This document shows, in pieces, positions 1 to 8,650 of a stretch of DNA of 64,000 nucleotides. The notes under the pieces were generated by a model. The model saw nothing but the letters and a program-made list of their open reading frames with translations, was not told the DNA's origin and searched no databases. The number at the start of each line of letters is the position of its first letter. The stretch's first letter is position 1. The stretch comes from an uncultured Oscillospiraceae bacterium (GTDB taxonomy: Bacteria > Bacillota > Clostridia > Oscillospirales > Ruminococcaceae): contig CAKSIT010000016.1 of the NCBI GenBank assembly GCA_934462925.1, positions 1 to 64,000 of the forward strand. The letters run 5' to 3'. The translations under genes and the position numbers were made by a program.

Positions 1-222
1 GGGTAGCCCATGCGGGCGGTTACGGCTACGTGTACCTTGTTGGCGTTTGTTTTCACACGCGGGCGGGGTAGCCCCCGCAGGCGGTTACGGCTACGTGTGC
101 CTTGTTGGCGTTTGTTTTCACACGCAGGCGGGGTAGCCCCCGCGGGCGGTTACGGCTACGTGTGCCTTGTTGGCGTTTGTTTTCACACGCGGGCGGGGTA
201 GCCCCCGCGGGCGGTTACGGCT
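1..222. repeat. 65-bp tandem repeat, about 3.4 copies
   Basis: Units begin at 1, 66, 131 and 196 (last one cut at about 222). Each starts gggtagccc and ends cacacgcgggcg, with only a few substitutions between copies. Copies are directly adjacent with no spacers, so it is not a CRISPR array. The array may continue to the left of the window. A reading frame runs through it, but it is only a translation of the repeat and I do not call a gene. Confidence 0.9.
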
Positions 223-285
223 CTTTGTGTGAACTCCCAAACGCGGCAAGCGCGCCTGCAGGGCGTTTCAGCTGAATATACGGCG

Positions 286-313
286 AGTCCGCAGTTTTAC
301 ATGGCTGCGGACT
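286..313 (+). terminator. Terminator-like hairpin
   Basis: A perfect 9-bp stem (agtccgcag / ctgcggact) is followed by ttctgctt. The T tract is weak. It would stop transcription coming from the left edge. Confidence 0.45.
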
Positions 314-487
314 TTCTGCTTATAATGCTCCGTGTGGGGGAACGTGCGGCGGGCTGTGCGGCTCATGCGCGCTAACAGGCTTACGCTCCTTGCGAACGCT
401 CTCCCTTGCGCAAATGCTCCCTGTGTGAAGCCGCCTTTATGCAAACGCGCCCACGCGCGTACGCCCCCCGCGAACGCGGCAAAGCGA

Positions 488-512
488 ATCCCCCCGCCGC
501 ATGGCAGGGGGA
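488..512 (-). terminator. Probable terminator of the 3D/G5 protein gene
   Basis: A C/G-rich stem (cccccgcc / ggcaggggg, loop gcat) lies 25 bp past the stop codon of the gene ending at 537. On the minus strand it is followed by gattcgcttt, so it is a mediocre intrinsic terminator. Confidence 0.4.
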
Positions 513-536
513 GAACATATTGCGTTATCGGCGTTA

Positions 537-1616
537 TCAGCCGTTGCCCTCGGAGAGGACGTAGATATCTACGTAAACAGCGCCCCAGCGGCAGCTGTCG
601 TCGTAATGCTCTGCCATATTTCCAAAGTAGAGGTCTACCGCCACCGTGCCGTCCATAAGCCCGAGGCCCGTATCTGCGGCTATTGCGTAACCGTAAACGC
701 GGCTGCCGTCCTGTGCGACAATGTACAGCTCGCTGCCGTAGGGAATAACGTTCGGGTTTACCGCGACTGTGCCTATAACGGCGGCTCTGCCGCTTGCCGT
801 GCGGGCGTTATAGCCTGCGGTATACGCTGTGGACTTGCCCGAGATAATGCGCGTATAGCTTTCGGGCAGACCGTTTACGAGCTTAAGGGACGACGGGTCG
901 TCCATCTTTGCGTAGGGCGTTGCGAGAGCCGTTCCGCGCTCGATAACCTGCGTTACGGGTTCAGCCGTCACCTGGTCAATCGAAAGCTCCTGCGAAGCAA
1001 GCTCGCCGTCGATGTACTTTTCCTTGATGAAGTAGGTGCGCGTACCCGCGACGCCCTCGGTAACGACTCTTTCCTTGCCTATGGCGAGGTTCGAGTTATC
1101 GGTGTAGACCGTTTCAAACGGGATTTCCGCGGTATTCGCGCGCATTTCGTAGCTTACGCGGGTCACCTTTATGTCCATATCGGCGAACGCGGGTTCGGTT
1201 ACGTCGCAGCTTACGATATCGTTCGCGCCTATCTCAACGCCCGCCTTTTCGAGCGCCTGCCCCGCCGTGCCGCCTATAACGGACACCTGCGTTGTTTCGC
1301 CGTCGGCGGTAACGTTCACGGTGAACGCGCGGTGAATGGTGATGTACGCGGTGCTTTCGTCCGCCGTTTCGTAGGTCACGCGGTCGTCCGCGCCGAGGGA
1401 ATAGCCGCCGCTGCGGAGAATCGCGTACACGTCGGATTCCGAGGTCATAAGCTCCTTTGTCACGCCGTTGTCGGTGATGAAAACGCGGTCGCGGAAGTAA
1501 AGGTTACCCGTCATCATAACGACCATCAGCACCGAGGCGAAAAACAGCCCGAGCTTCATAACGCTGCTCTTTACGAGCATTTTGTTCATTTTTGCATTGA
1601 CTATCTGTGGTTTCAT
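537..1616 (-). CDS. YabE-like cell-wall protein: two DUF348, G5 and 3D domains
   Basis: 359 aa. A membrane anchor at residues 21-40 is followed by two DUF348-type repeats (about 46-86 and 93-138), a G5 domain (about 150-229) and a C-terminal 3D domain (about 262-354). The 3D domain keeps the family signature: TASG near 273, ADTG at 314-317 and VDLYF at 327-331. In this family the 3D (MltA/RlpA-like barrel) domain is thought to cleave peptidoglycan, and YabE/Rpf-like proteins remodel the wall during growth or spore outgrowth. The start follows a GGAGG 4 bp upstream. The gene is monocistronic, with its own strong promoter and a leader of about 260 nt that can hide this RBS. The family assignment is firm; the exact substrate bond is inference. 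Confidence 0.88.
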   Translation of the reverse strand: MKPQIVNAKMNKMLVKSSVMKLGLFFASVLMVVMMTGNLYFRDRVFITDNGVTKELMTSESDVYAILRSGGYSLGADDRVTYETADESTAYITIHRAFTVNVTADGETTQVSVIGGTAGQALEKAGVEIGANDIVSCDVTEPAFADMDIKVTRVSYEMRANTAEIPFETVYTDNSNLAIGKERVVTEGVAGTRTYFIKEKYIDGELASQELSIDQVTAEPVTQVIERGTALATPYAKMDDPSSLKLVNGLPESYTRIISGKSTAYTAGYNARTASGRAAVIGTVAVNPNVIPYGSELYIVAQDGSRVYGYAIAADTGLGLMDGTVAVDLYFGNMAEHYDDSCRWGAVYVDIYVLSEGNG

Positions 1617-1877
1617 ATTGCCTCCGTAAAGTCCTTATCGGAGGGACTTGCCCTCCATCGCGCAGCGGGTATTGCGTGCTGCGTGCGATAATTTCCTTGT
1701 TGTACGGCTCGCAGGTCCTTGGGGAAGACCCTTGTGCCGCGGGCAAACGCACTGTCCCCAACAGAGCATTGCCATGAAAAAAGGGCGCTGATATGCCTTT
1801 ATCTGTCTTTGCATATTCAAGTGCGCGTGCCTCCCTAGGGGGATAGCACGCACAAAGCCTGCCCTTTCGTCAAGGTG
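1617..1877 (-). promoter_or_regulatory. Long structured 5' leader, candidate riboswitch or cis-RNA
   Basis: About 260 nt separate the promoter from the start codon and fold densely (plus-strand coordinates). 1861-1868 pairs with 1776-1786 and encloses two hairpins: 1846-1853 with 1821-1830, and 1811-1816 with 1791-1796. A second arm pairs 1755-1761 with 1719-1725, closed by 1764-1767 with 1707-1710. At the RBS two hairpins exclude each other: 1640-1646 with 1651-1656 leaves the RBS free, while 1639-1644 with 1621-1626 (CCTCCG/CGGAGG) buries it. YabE/Rpf-type genes are often under the c-di-AMP (ydaO) riboswitch, but I could not find that consensus here. Confidence 0.5.
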
Positions 1878-1882
1878 ATGTT

Positions 1883-1911
1883 ATTATAACCGATTCGGCT
1901 GTAAATGTCAA
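1883..1911 (-). promoter_or_regulatory. Sigma-A promoter of the 3D/G5 protein gene
   Basis: Minus-strand TTGACA (1911-1906), a 17-bp spacer and TATAAT (1888-1883): a perfect consensus. Predicted start of transcription is near 1876. Confidence 0.85.
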
Positions 1912-2373
1912 ACAGAAAGGCAAGGCTATTTTTGTGCAATTTGTCCAAAATAGATTTGTAACCGATTTGTAACCGAATTGAATACGGGTTGAATGCTGGC
2001 ATATTCTGTAAAATAAAGTTTTTGTTATTGTAATATTAACTAAAATTAAGTTTAAGATTTTCGTATACAAACTGCACGTATTTTAACGGCACGAAAGTGC
2101 GGATTATCGTAAGTTTCCACAATAAAATACTGCGCCGCAAACGCGCTTTAATATATAATATAGTATACCCCGAAAGGACGTGGCGAAAGCGCGCGGCGTT
2201 CCGCCCGAAAAAGCGTGGGGCAAAACGCCCGCGCACGCCCCGAGCCGAAACGTTCACAGCCCGAACCTTGCGGGCAATGCTGCGGGGTTGTTCTTTATAC
2301 GGCTGCGGCTGAATATACTTTAGCATACCTGCATAAATCGGCAGCGGGTCTGCCTGATAGGAGTGTGAACGCA

Positions 2374-3033
2374 ATGGAGAACATCATAACGGGCGCGGCA
2401 GGGCGCTCTCACAGCGGGGAACGCCTCCCCGAAGCGCCTGCGCGGGCGGAAGCTCCCGCCGAGGGCGAGCGCGCGCAGTCCCCCGAGAAAAAGCGGGCGG
2501 CGCATAGGGTGCGCACAGGGCGCGGAAGCCTGCTTGTAATGGCGCTTGCGGCGGTGCTTGGCGCGGCTGGCGGCGCGGTGGCTGCGAACCGCCTTGGCGG
2601 CTGCGCGGGGGTTCTGCTCACCACCGAGGGCAGCTTTCTTACGCTGTTTCTTATACGGGCGGTATACGGCGGGGCTTTTTTGCTGGCGGAGTACATACTG
2701 GGCTTTTTTGCGCTCGGCGGGGCGATTGTGTGGGCTGTGCCGCTGCTTTGCGGCATGGGTACAGGGCTGACGCTTATGGCGGCGGGCGCGCACAGGGCGG
2801 CTCTTCTGCCGGGGGCGGTGATGACGCTTGCGGCGGCGGTTTTCGGCGCGCAGCTTTCGGACAGCCTTTCGGGGCAGCTGCTGCGGGTGCTTACGGGCAG
2901 CCGCACGGGGCTTGTCATCACCAACGGCACGGCGGGCGACTACACGCTGCGCTTTCTGGGGCTTCTTGGCGTTAATATTGCTGCGGGACTTATCGAGGCG
3001 GGCATAAAGCTCGGGCTGAACGGGGGTGCTTAA
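2374..3033 (+). CDS. SpoIIM-like polytopic membrane protein
   Basis: 219 aa from the ATG at 2374, which has AGGAG 10 bp upstream. The frame stays open back to 2215, but that part has no RBS and looks like noncoding composition. An N-terminal hydrophilic, Pro/Glu/Ala-rich segment of about 50 residues precedes several membrane segments. The order of the segments and the Gly-rich helix ends resemble the stage II sporulation protein M family. SpoIIM belongs to the DMP peptidoglycan-remodelling complex of engulfment; I infer only family resemblance. The stop codon touches the GTG start of the next gene, so the two are translationally coupled. Confidence 0.55.
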   Translation: MENIITGAAGRSHSGERLPEAPARAEAPAEGERAQSPEKKRAAHRVRTGRGSLLVMALAAVLGAAGGAVAANRLGGCAGVLLTTEGSFLTLFLIRAVYGGAFLLAEYILGFFALGGAIVWAVPLLCGMGTGLTLMAAGAHRAALLPGAVMTLAAAVFGAQLSDSLSGQLLRVLTGSRTGLVITNGTAGDYTLRFLGLLGVNIAAGLIEAGIKLGLNGGA

Positions 3034-3417
3034 GTGAGAAAAAAGAGAAAGCGCTCGGCGGCAGCGCCGTTTGCGGCGGGAGTGGCCGTAGGGCTTGCGG
3101 CGGCGCTTATTGTGTCGGCGACGGGCGCGGCGGCGATAGCGCTCGGCGGCTCGGCGGGGCTTGCGGGGGTAATTTCCGTGGCGGCGGCGGGAGTGGGCTG
3201 TTTTTTCGGCGGGCGTACTGCGGGGGCGCTCAGGCGCAGCGGCGGGCTTAAAACGGGCGCGCTGTGCGGCGTGCTTATATTCCTGCCGCTGCTTTTGCTG
3301 TCGCTCGTTTTCGGGCAGTGCGGCGGAGCGCTTATGTGGTTCAAGGCGGCGCTCTGCACAGCCGCAGGGGCTGTCGGCGGGGTGTTCGGCGTAAACAGCA
3401 GCTACAGCAAGGCGTAG
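3034..3417 (+). CDS. TIGR04086/YrzE-type small membrane protein
   Basis: 127 aa with a GTG start directly after the previous stop. A basic N-terminus (MRKKRKR) is followed by four hydrophobic segments rich in Gly and Ala, with the pattern expected for the TIGR04086 family of Firmicutes. Function is unknown. The membrane-protein pair and the neighbouring ylbJ point to the envelope or sporulation, but that is context only. Confidence 0.6.
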   Translation: MRKKRKRSAAAPFAAGVAVGLAAALIVSATGAAAIALGGSAGLAGVISVAAAGVGCFFGGRTAGALRRSGGLKTGALCGVLIFLPLLLLSLVFGQCGGALMWFKAALCTAAGAVGGVFGVNSSYSKA

Positions 3418-3424
3418 GGCGAAT

Positions 3425-3705
3425 GCGCGGCGCGCAAATTCTCCCGCATAGCGCTAGCAATAGCGGACGCAAAAAGCACGGCAGGTGAGGGCGCGGCAAG
3501 GTAAGCGCACAAGCTTCTGCACGAATGCCCCGTGGAGCGCTTGCGGCAGGCGCGTAAAAGCTTGGTAAGCTTGGGCGCGGCGCAAGCGGCTACAGCAGGG
3601 CGAAGCCGCAAGCGAACAGCCCCTTAAAGGCTCATTCTTAGCAGGCATAGGCGCGGCGCGCAAATCCCCCGCACAGCGCCTGCAACAGCGGGCAAAAAAA
3701 GCACG
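3425..3705 (+). repeat. Pair of about 56-bp direct repeats, 226 bp apart
   Basis: 3425-3480 and 3650-3705 share the skeleton gcgcggcgcgcaaat, then cccgca, then aaaagcacg, with scattered substitutions. The stretch 3418-3790 carries no credible gene: frames crossing it have no RBS and no recognisable domain. Confidence 0.7.
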
Positions 3706-3793
3706 CAAGCCCCCACAGCGCCGCCGCGCGAAAATCCCAAAACACACCCCCGCTCCTATAAATATAAGCGAGCGGAGAAAGCCAAAACTATTA

Positions 3794-3968
3794 AGGCAAC
3801 ACCGCACAATTAGCGGCTAACGCCTTTTCCGCACGCTTGCTTGCATCTTTTCCGCCATATTGCACAATTCGTCCTAGCAAGGCATACAGCCTTGCGTCGT
3901 CCTCATTGTACAATCTGACGAAAAATCTGACTGCGCAATCGCGCGAAAATAATTATGCGGTATTGCCT
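3794..3968. mobile_element. MITE-like element with inverted ends and an 8-bp target repeat
   Basis: About 175 bp bounded by imperfect inverted repeats (aggcaacaccgcacaatta at the left; its near complement at 3950-3968). It is flanked on both sides by aactatta (3786-3793 and 3970-3977), which looks like a target-site duplication. It encodes nothing. A shorter relative lies at 25856-25905. It ends 12 bp before the ylbJ start codon. Confidence 0.7.
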
Positions 3969-3980
3969 TAACTATTAACT

Positions 3981-5039
3981 ATGAAAATAAAGTTGTTCTT
4001 TTCCACCGCCGCCGTGCTGCTTGCAGGCGCGTTTATACTGGGAAATCCCGAAGCCGCATCGGCGGCGGTGCGGGCGGCTGCCGAGAGCTGCCTTGACGTT
4101 ATAGTGCCGTCGCTTTTTGCGTTTACGGTGCTTGCGGTTTTTTTGCGGGACAGCGGGCTTTACCGCGTGGCGCTCAAACCCCTTACGCTGCCGTTGTCGC
4201 GGCTGCTGCGCATGGACGAGGAGCTTTGCGCGTACATAATACTCGGCAATATCGGCGGGTATCCCGTCGGGGCGAAGCTGCTTTCGCAGGCGGTGGACGA
4301 GCGGCGCATTACCCCGCAGGACGCGGGACGGCTGCTGTGCTGCTGCTTCGGCAGCGGACCGTCGTTTGTTATAGGGATTGCGGGTATGCGGGTTTTCGGG
4401 AGCGCTGCGGTGGGCGGCGCGATATTCGCGGCGTGCTTTTTGTCGGCGCTTGTTGTGGCGGCGGCGGTGCGCGCGCAGGGGGAAATAACGCTGCGCGGGG
4501 AGCGGAGTGCGCCGCAGCCCACGGCGCAGTGCCTTGTTAAGTCTGTGATGACGGGCGCAAGGGTGATGTTTACGGTGTGCGCGATGATTACGGCGTTCGC
4601 GGCGGTAACGGCGCTCCTTGACGCGGTGGGAGCGCTGCGGCTTGCGCAGGCGGCGTTCGAGCGCCTTGGCGCGGGCGAGGACGCGGGGCGCATTCTCCAT
4701 GCGCTGCTTGAGGTGAGCCGCACGGGCGAGCTGTCGGGCGCGGGCTTTGCGAGCGTGCCGCTGTGCGCGGGGCTGCTGTCGTTTGGCGGGGTGTGCGTGC
4801 TGCTGCAGGTGGCGGCGGTCGCGGGGAATATTCCGCTGAAACGCTTTTTGCTTACGCGCCCGCTTGCGGCGGCGCTTAGCGCGGTGTTCGCGCTGCCCGC
4901 GGGGCTTATTCCGCGCGCGGCTGCGGCGGCTGTTCCCGCGGGGGGAGCGTACCCGTTCACGGGGGGCGCTGCGGCTTCGGTGTGCGTGCTTGTTATGTGC
5001 GGGATTCTGCTTGCGGGCGAGGATAAGGCGCGCAGGTAG
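3981..5039 (+). CDS. ylbJ: Sporulation integral membrane protein YlbJ family
   Basis: 352 aa with about eight to nine membrane segments. The family landmark GNIGGYPVGAKLL lies near residue 90 and a second nucleoside-recognition-type half follows. YlbJ is made in the mother cell and is needed for a normal spore cortex in Bacillus. It is shorter than Bacillus YlbJ (about 400 aa), mainly at the C-terminus. The ATG has no Shine-Dalgarno sequence: a MITE-like element ends 12 bp upstream and the remaining bases read ttaactattaact. Either translation is leaderless or weak, or the native RBS was displaced. No upstream gene couples to it. Confidence 0.8.
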   Translation: MKIKLFFSTAAVLLAGAFILGNPEAASAAVRAAAESCLDVIVPSLFAFTVLAVFLRDSGLYRVALKPLTLPLSRLLRMDEELCAYIILGNIGGYPVGAKLLSQAVDERRITPQDAGRLLCCCFGSGPSFVIGIAGMRVFGSAAVGGAIFAACFLSALVVAAAVRAQGEITLRGERSAPQPTAQCLVKSVMTGARVMFTVCAMITAFAAVTALLDAVGALRLAQAAFERLGAGEDAGRILHALLEVSRTGELSGAGFASVPLCAGLLSFGGVCVLLQVAAVAGNIPLKRFLLTRPLAAALSAVFALPAGLIPRAAAAAVPAGGAYPFTGGAAASVCVLVMCGILLAGEDKARR

Positions 5040-5110
5040 GCGCGAATATTACAGAACGATTACAGTTCTTTCAAAACTATTACAGTTGTATTACAGTTTT
5101 GTTACATTTG

Positions 5111-5138
5111 TTGACTTTTTCTGAGCATATGGTATAAT
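5111..5138 (+). promoter_or_regulatory. Sigma-A promoter with unexplained downstream RNA
   Basis: TTGACT (5111-5116), a 16-bp spacer and TATAAT (5133-5138). The predicted transcript can form a long-range stem, cgggggc near 5146 with gcccccg near 5226, and a GCGCTG/CAGCGT hairpin near 5247-5266 ahead of a T-rich stretch. No ORF lies between here and the second promoter at 5311, so it may be a small RNA or a leader. The 5040-5310 gap holds nothing else I recognise. Confidence 0.4.
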
Positions 5139-5310
5139 TATATCAACGGGGGCGCACTTAACATATACAGCATTCCACAACCCGATTCTCACCGATATTA
5201 TTCCACCCGATAAGCAATATCCCATGCCCCCGATATATAGCGGCAGGCGCTGTTTTTTAGCAGCGTCTTTGCTTTTGCCCGCATAATCTACAGAATTTTC
5301 CGAAAAAGGG

Positions 5311-5340
5311 TTGACAGCGCGGGCGCGTATGTAGTATAAT
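5311..5340 (+). promoter_or_regulatory. Sigma-A promoter of the papain-fold gene
   Basis: TTGACA (5311-5316), an 18-bp spacer and TATAAT (5335-5340), 66 bp before the start codon. Confidence 0.75.
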
Positions 5341-5405
5341 TAAATAATACGCAGACATAACGTAAATGGTAATTATACGGCTGCCGCGCGGAGGGCGGAG
5401 CGGTC

Positions 5406-5999
5406 ATGGTCAAAGGGGCAATTATTGTGAAAAAGAAGATTTACATACTTCTCTCATGCTCGGAAACAATGGTGTCGAAGTGCATTGGCGTGTTCACCGC
5501 CGAACCCTACACCCACGCTTCCATAGCGTTCGACGCGGGGCTGTCGCCGCTATATTCGTTCGCAAGGCTCGGGAAGTACCCCCTCCCGGGAGGGTTCAGG
5601 CTGGAGTTTACGGACTCGGGCTATTACAAGGAACACAGCGGCATTCGCTGCGCGGTGTACTCGCTTGAAACGGACGAGCGGTCGTTCGAGGTGGCGCGCG
5701 GCGTTGTGGAGAAAATGCGCAGCGAGCCTGCGCTCTACCGCTACAACGTGCTGGGGCTGGCGCTTTGCAAGCTTAACATTGCGTGGCGCAGGGAACATTA
5801 CTACTTCTGCTCGGAATTTGTGAGCCATGTGCTGACGGCGGCAAATTGTATGGAGCTGCCGAAAAATCCCTCGCTCATGCGCCCATGCGACTTTATGCGC
5901 CTGCCCGGGCTTAAGTTCGAGTTCGAGGGGACTATGAGCGAGCTTGCAGAGCGCTGCAGCCTTAACAGGGCGCTTGCGCAGTCAGGCAGCTTAGCGTAA
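5406..5999 (+). CDS. Permuted papain-like (YiiX/NlpC-P60-type) hydrolase
   Basis: 197 aa. The conserved histidine is in YTHASIAFD (near residue 38) and the conserved cysteine in YFCSEFVSHVL (near residue 138). This His-before-Cys order is that of the circularly permuted NlpC/P60 (YiiX/YebB) clan, which cleaves amide bonds in peptides or lipid-linked amides. No signal peptide or TM segment is seen, so it is probably cytoplasmic. The start at 5406 has GGAGGG/GGAG upstream; a GTG at 5427 is an alternative. It is monocistronic with its own promoter and terminator. The substrate cannot be told from sequence. Confidence 0.7.
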   Translation: MVKGAIIVKKKIYILLSCSETMVSKCIGVFTAEPYTHASIAFDAGLSPLYSFARLGKYPLPGGFRLEFTDSGYYKEHSGIRCAVYSLETDERSFEVARGVVEKMRSEPALYRYNVLGLALCKLNIAWRREHYYFCSEFVSHVLTAANCMELPKNPSLMRPCDFMRLPGLKFEFEGTMSELAERCSLNRALAQSGSLA

Positions 6000-6049
6000 T
6001 TCAGCGTAATTCAGCGCAGTTTTGCGCCCGTTCCATCTTAATACAACGC

Positions 6050-6079
6050 GCCGTCCCGACTGTTTGCGGGGCGGCTTTT
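6050..6079 (+). terminator. Intrinsic terminator
   Basis: A 9-bp stem (gccgtcccg / cggggcggc) followed by tttt closes the papain-fold gene. Just before it, tcagcgtaat is duplicated. Confidence 0.75.
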
Positions 6080-6308
6080 GCTATTGGGCGCGGCGTTTTT
6101 TGAACGTTTTTGCAAAGCGCGGGTCAAAAATATTCATAAAACAGAAATAGCAGTCGTTATTGTTATTTGCCGCTACATTTTATGTTAAGCGTAAATTCAC
6201 AATTGCGGCGCTATTCATTGTGAATAAATTACAAAAAAATCACAAAAAACGCCAAATAATTTTATTGATTTGTACAACGCTTTTTGTGGAAAATGTCGGA
6301 AATTACAC

Positions 6309-6337
6309 TTGATTTGAATAACCATTTGTGATATAAT
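6309..6337 (+). promoter_or_regulatory. Sigma-A promoter of the chemoreceptor
   Basis: TTGATT (6309-6314), a 17-bp spacer and TATAAT (6332-6337). No sigma-28 style box was seen. The upstream part, 6080-6300, is AT-rich and holds no gene. Confidence 0.7.
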
Positions 6338-6410
6338 ACTATTAAAGTAAGTCACGGCGCGCACACTTTTCAAAGCGCGTGCGGTGGCAATTATTTCAAG
6401 GAGGTATTAT

Positions 6411-8408
6411 ATGAAATCCATAGGTGTAAAGATACTTATCTCGTGCATTTTAACTGTCGGGATATCGCTGTTCACGCTGGGCGGGTTCGCGTGCATTATG
6501 TCGTACAACGCTTCGCACGGGCTTGCGGAGGAAACCCTTGCGTCCTCGGTGCAGATAGCTTCCGAGCGCGTTGAGTGGGAGATGACCGCTTACGTAAACG
6601 TTGTAAAGCAGCTCGGGCTGTTCAAGCGTTTGTCAGACCCCTCTACGTCGCAGGAGGACAAGCAGCACATTCTCGACCAGTCAAAGCAGCAGTTCGGATT
6701 TCAGGATATTATGATAGTAAACGAGGACGGCAGCTGCTCAGACGGCAACAATTACGCCGACAGAGAGTACTTCCAGAACGCCATGAAGGGCGAAACCACC
6801 ATCACCGAGCCTACCGTATCAAGGCTCACGGGCGAGCTGCTGATGATATTCGCAGGCCCGCTGTGGGAAAACGGCGAGGCCAACACCACCGTTAAGGGCT
6901 GCGTTTTCGCCGTACCCGACCCCGAGTTCTTAAACGACATTATGCGCGGCATTAACATAAGCGAAAACTGCGACGCAAGAATTGTGGACGGCGATGGCGA
7001 CACAATTGCGGACGTTGACAGCGACACCGTAAAGAACGGCGAGAACATCGAGGAGCTTGCCAAGACAGATTCGAGCTATTCAGGGCTTGCCGCTGTACAC
7101 GCAAAGATGAGAGCGGGCGAAACGGGCTTTGCAAGCTATAGGTATAACGGCGATACGGAGTACGCGACATACGCGCCCATCGAGGGTACTAACGGCTGGT
7201 CGCTTATCGTATACGCGCCGAGCGGCGACTTTATGAGCGGCACATACCGCGCGGTAATTCTTACCATAGTGCTGCTTGTTATAGCGTGCTGCGTATCCAC
7301 CGTAATTTCCGTAGGGCTTGGCAGGAAGATAGGCGTCGCTGTAAAGGTATGCACGGAGCGTATCGAAAAGCTCTCCGTAGGCGACCTTACAAGCCCCGTA
7401 CCCGAGATATCCTACAAGGACGAAACGGGCAGACTGTGCGACGCTACCAAGGTTACCGTTACAACGCTCAACAATATCATTACGGACGTAGGGCGTATAC
7501 TTGAGGCTATGTCGGGCGGCAACTTTAACGTACATACCACGCAGAACGAGCAGTATTACGTTGGCGACTGCAGCCGGCTTCTCGCGTTCCTGCGCGATAT
7601 AAACCACAAACTCAGCTCCACCATGGCGCAGATAGGCACGGCTTCCGACCAGGTTGCGGCGGGTTCTGAGCAGGTATCCGCAGGCGCGCAGGCGCTTTCG
7701 CAGGGCGCTACGGAGCAGGCTTCCTCTGTAGAGGAGCTTGCGGCTACGATAAGCGTAGTATCCGACATGATAAACAAGAACGCCGCCAACGCGCAGCAGG
7801 TTACCGCGCAGACCAACGAGGCGGGCGGTCAGCTCACGCAGGCCACCAAGAAGATGGACGACCTTATCGGCGCTATGAACGAGATAAGCACGTCCTCCGA
7901 CGAAACGAAGAAGATAATCAAGACCATAGAGGATATCGCGTTCCAGACGAATATACTTGCGCTCAACGCCGCTATCGAGGCTGCGCGCGCGGGTGAAGCG
8001 GGCAAGGGCTTCGCGGTAGTTGCGGACGAGGTAAGAAACCTTGCCGCAAAGTCCGCCGAGGCTGCGCAGAACACCACGCAGATGATAGAGGGCACAGTAA
8101 CCGCCATAGAACACGGCAACACGCTTGTAAACGAGGCCGCCGCGGAAATGAACCTTGTAATGACGAGCGCTTCCAAGGCATCGCAGCTTACAAACGAGAT
8201 TTCCGACTCCGCGCAGGAGGCTGCGGATTCCATCAAGCAGATTTCCGTTGGTATCGAGCAGATATCCAACGTTGTGCAGACCAACTCCGCGACGGCAGAG
8301 GAATCTGCGGCGGCTTCCGAGGAGCTTTCCGCGCAGGCGGCAATGCTCAAGGGGCTTGTAAGCTCGTTTACGCTGAGAGACAAAGATGTAGCGGGCATGA
8401 ACGTTTGA
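6411..8408 (+). CDS. Methyl-accepting chemotaxis protein, dCache sensor
   Basis: 665 aa from the ATG at 6411 (AGGAGG 7 bp upstream; the frame upstream is not used). TM1 spans about 9-31, followed by an extracellular dCache-type sensor of about 245 residues ([12 protein letters not shown] near 117-128 is a typical Cache motif). TM2 spans 281-303, then come a HAMP domain (about 304-357) and the signalling four-helix bundle. The conserved hairpin tip ([20 protein letters not shown]) lies near residues 517-536. It should report small extracellular ligands to CheA/CheW. There is no C-terminal NWETF-like pentapeptide. With the flagellin at the right end it supports motility. It is monocistronic. 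Confidence 0.95.
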   Translation: MKSIGVKILISCILTVGISLFTLGGFACIMSYNASHGLAEETLASSVQIASERVEWEMTAYVNVVKQLGLFKRLSDPSTSQEDKQHILDQSKQQFGFQDIMIVNEDGSCSDGNNYADREYFQNAMKGETTITEPTVSRLTGELLMIFAGPLWENGEANTTVKGCVFAVPDPEFLNDIMRGINISENCDARIVDGDGDTIADVDSDTVKNGENIEELAKTDSSYSGLAAVHAKMRAGETGFASYRYNGDTEYATYAPIEGTNGWSLIVYAPSGDFMSGTYRAVILTIVLLVIACCVSTVISVGLGRKIGVAVKVCTERIEKLSVGDLTSPVPEISYKDETGRLCDATKVTVTTLNNIITDVGRILEAMSGGNFNVHTTQNEQYYVGDCSRLLAFLRDINHKLSSTMAQIGTASDQVAAGSEQVSAGAQALSQGATEQASSVEELAATISVVSDMINKNAANAQQVTAQTNEAGGQLTQATKKMDDLIGAMNEISTSSDETKKIIKTIEDIAFQTNILALNAAIEAARAGEAGKGFAVVADEVRNLAAKSAEAAQNTTQMIEGTVTAIEHGNTLVNEAAAEMNLVMTSASKASQLTNEISDSAQEAADSIKQISVGIEQISNVVQTNSATAEESAAASEELSAQAAMLKGLVSSFTLRDKDVAGMNV

Positions 8409-8423
8409 TAACAAAGGCGCTTA

Positions 8424-8454
8424 AGTCCCGAGGGTTCGCCCTCGGGACTTTTTG
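8424..8454 (+). terminator. Intrinsic terminator of the chemoreceptor gene
   Basis: A perfect 11-bp stem (agtcccgaggg / ccctcgggact) with a ttcg loop and a following ttttt. Confidence 0.92.
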
Positions 8455-8534
8455 TTTGTGGGAATGTTTGCGCTGCGGTTTTGAAAAATTGCTTCCATTA
8501 TGTCAAAAAGGCTTGTAATTTGTTTAATTTTATG

Positions 8535-8650
8535 GTAGAATAAACGCGGGGCGTTTATTCTACATCAAAATGCCTTGCGCATACGTTCCCCGTTGGGGAA
8601 CTCCGCGCATCTCGGCAAATTTTACCATAACCATGCGGTTATGGTAAAAT
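8535..8650 (+). promoter_or_regulatory. Three perfect palindromes in the plsC leader
   Basis: Within 116 bp lie three perfect inverted repeats: 8535-8547/8551-8563 (gtagaataaacgc), 8585-8591/8595-8601 (gttcccc) and 8619-8632/8637-8650 (attttaccataacc). TTGTAA, 17 bp, TAGAAT (8537-8542) gives a promoter whose -10 sits inside the first palindrome, which fits an operator for a dimeric regulator. The third is followed by an A/T-rich run and could act as an attenuator. The first does not match the FapR box known for lipid genes. Confidence 0.55.

Noticed and set aside
1-222. CRISPR-like array
   Set aside because: Units of 65 bp directly abut with no unique spacers, and no cas gene is near.
501-1691. 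Long plus-strand frame over the 3D/G5 gene
   Set aside because: It is the antisense image of a gene with clear G5 and 3D domains.
1617-1880. c-di-AMP (ydaO), T-box, SRP RNA or 6S RNA
   Set aside because: I looked for the conserved ydaO core, the T-box AGGGTGGNACCGCG and the SRP GGAAGGAAGC loop and found none. A 6S-like long hairpin is only partly possible, and the transcript lacks a terminator before the coding start. Left as an unassigned leader.
3418-3790. Small ORFs between the TIGR04086 gene and the MITE
   Set aside because: No RBS, no domain, and the sequence is made of a degenerate direct repeat.
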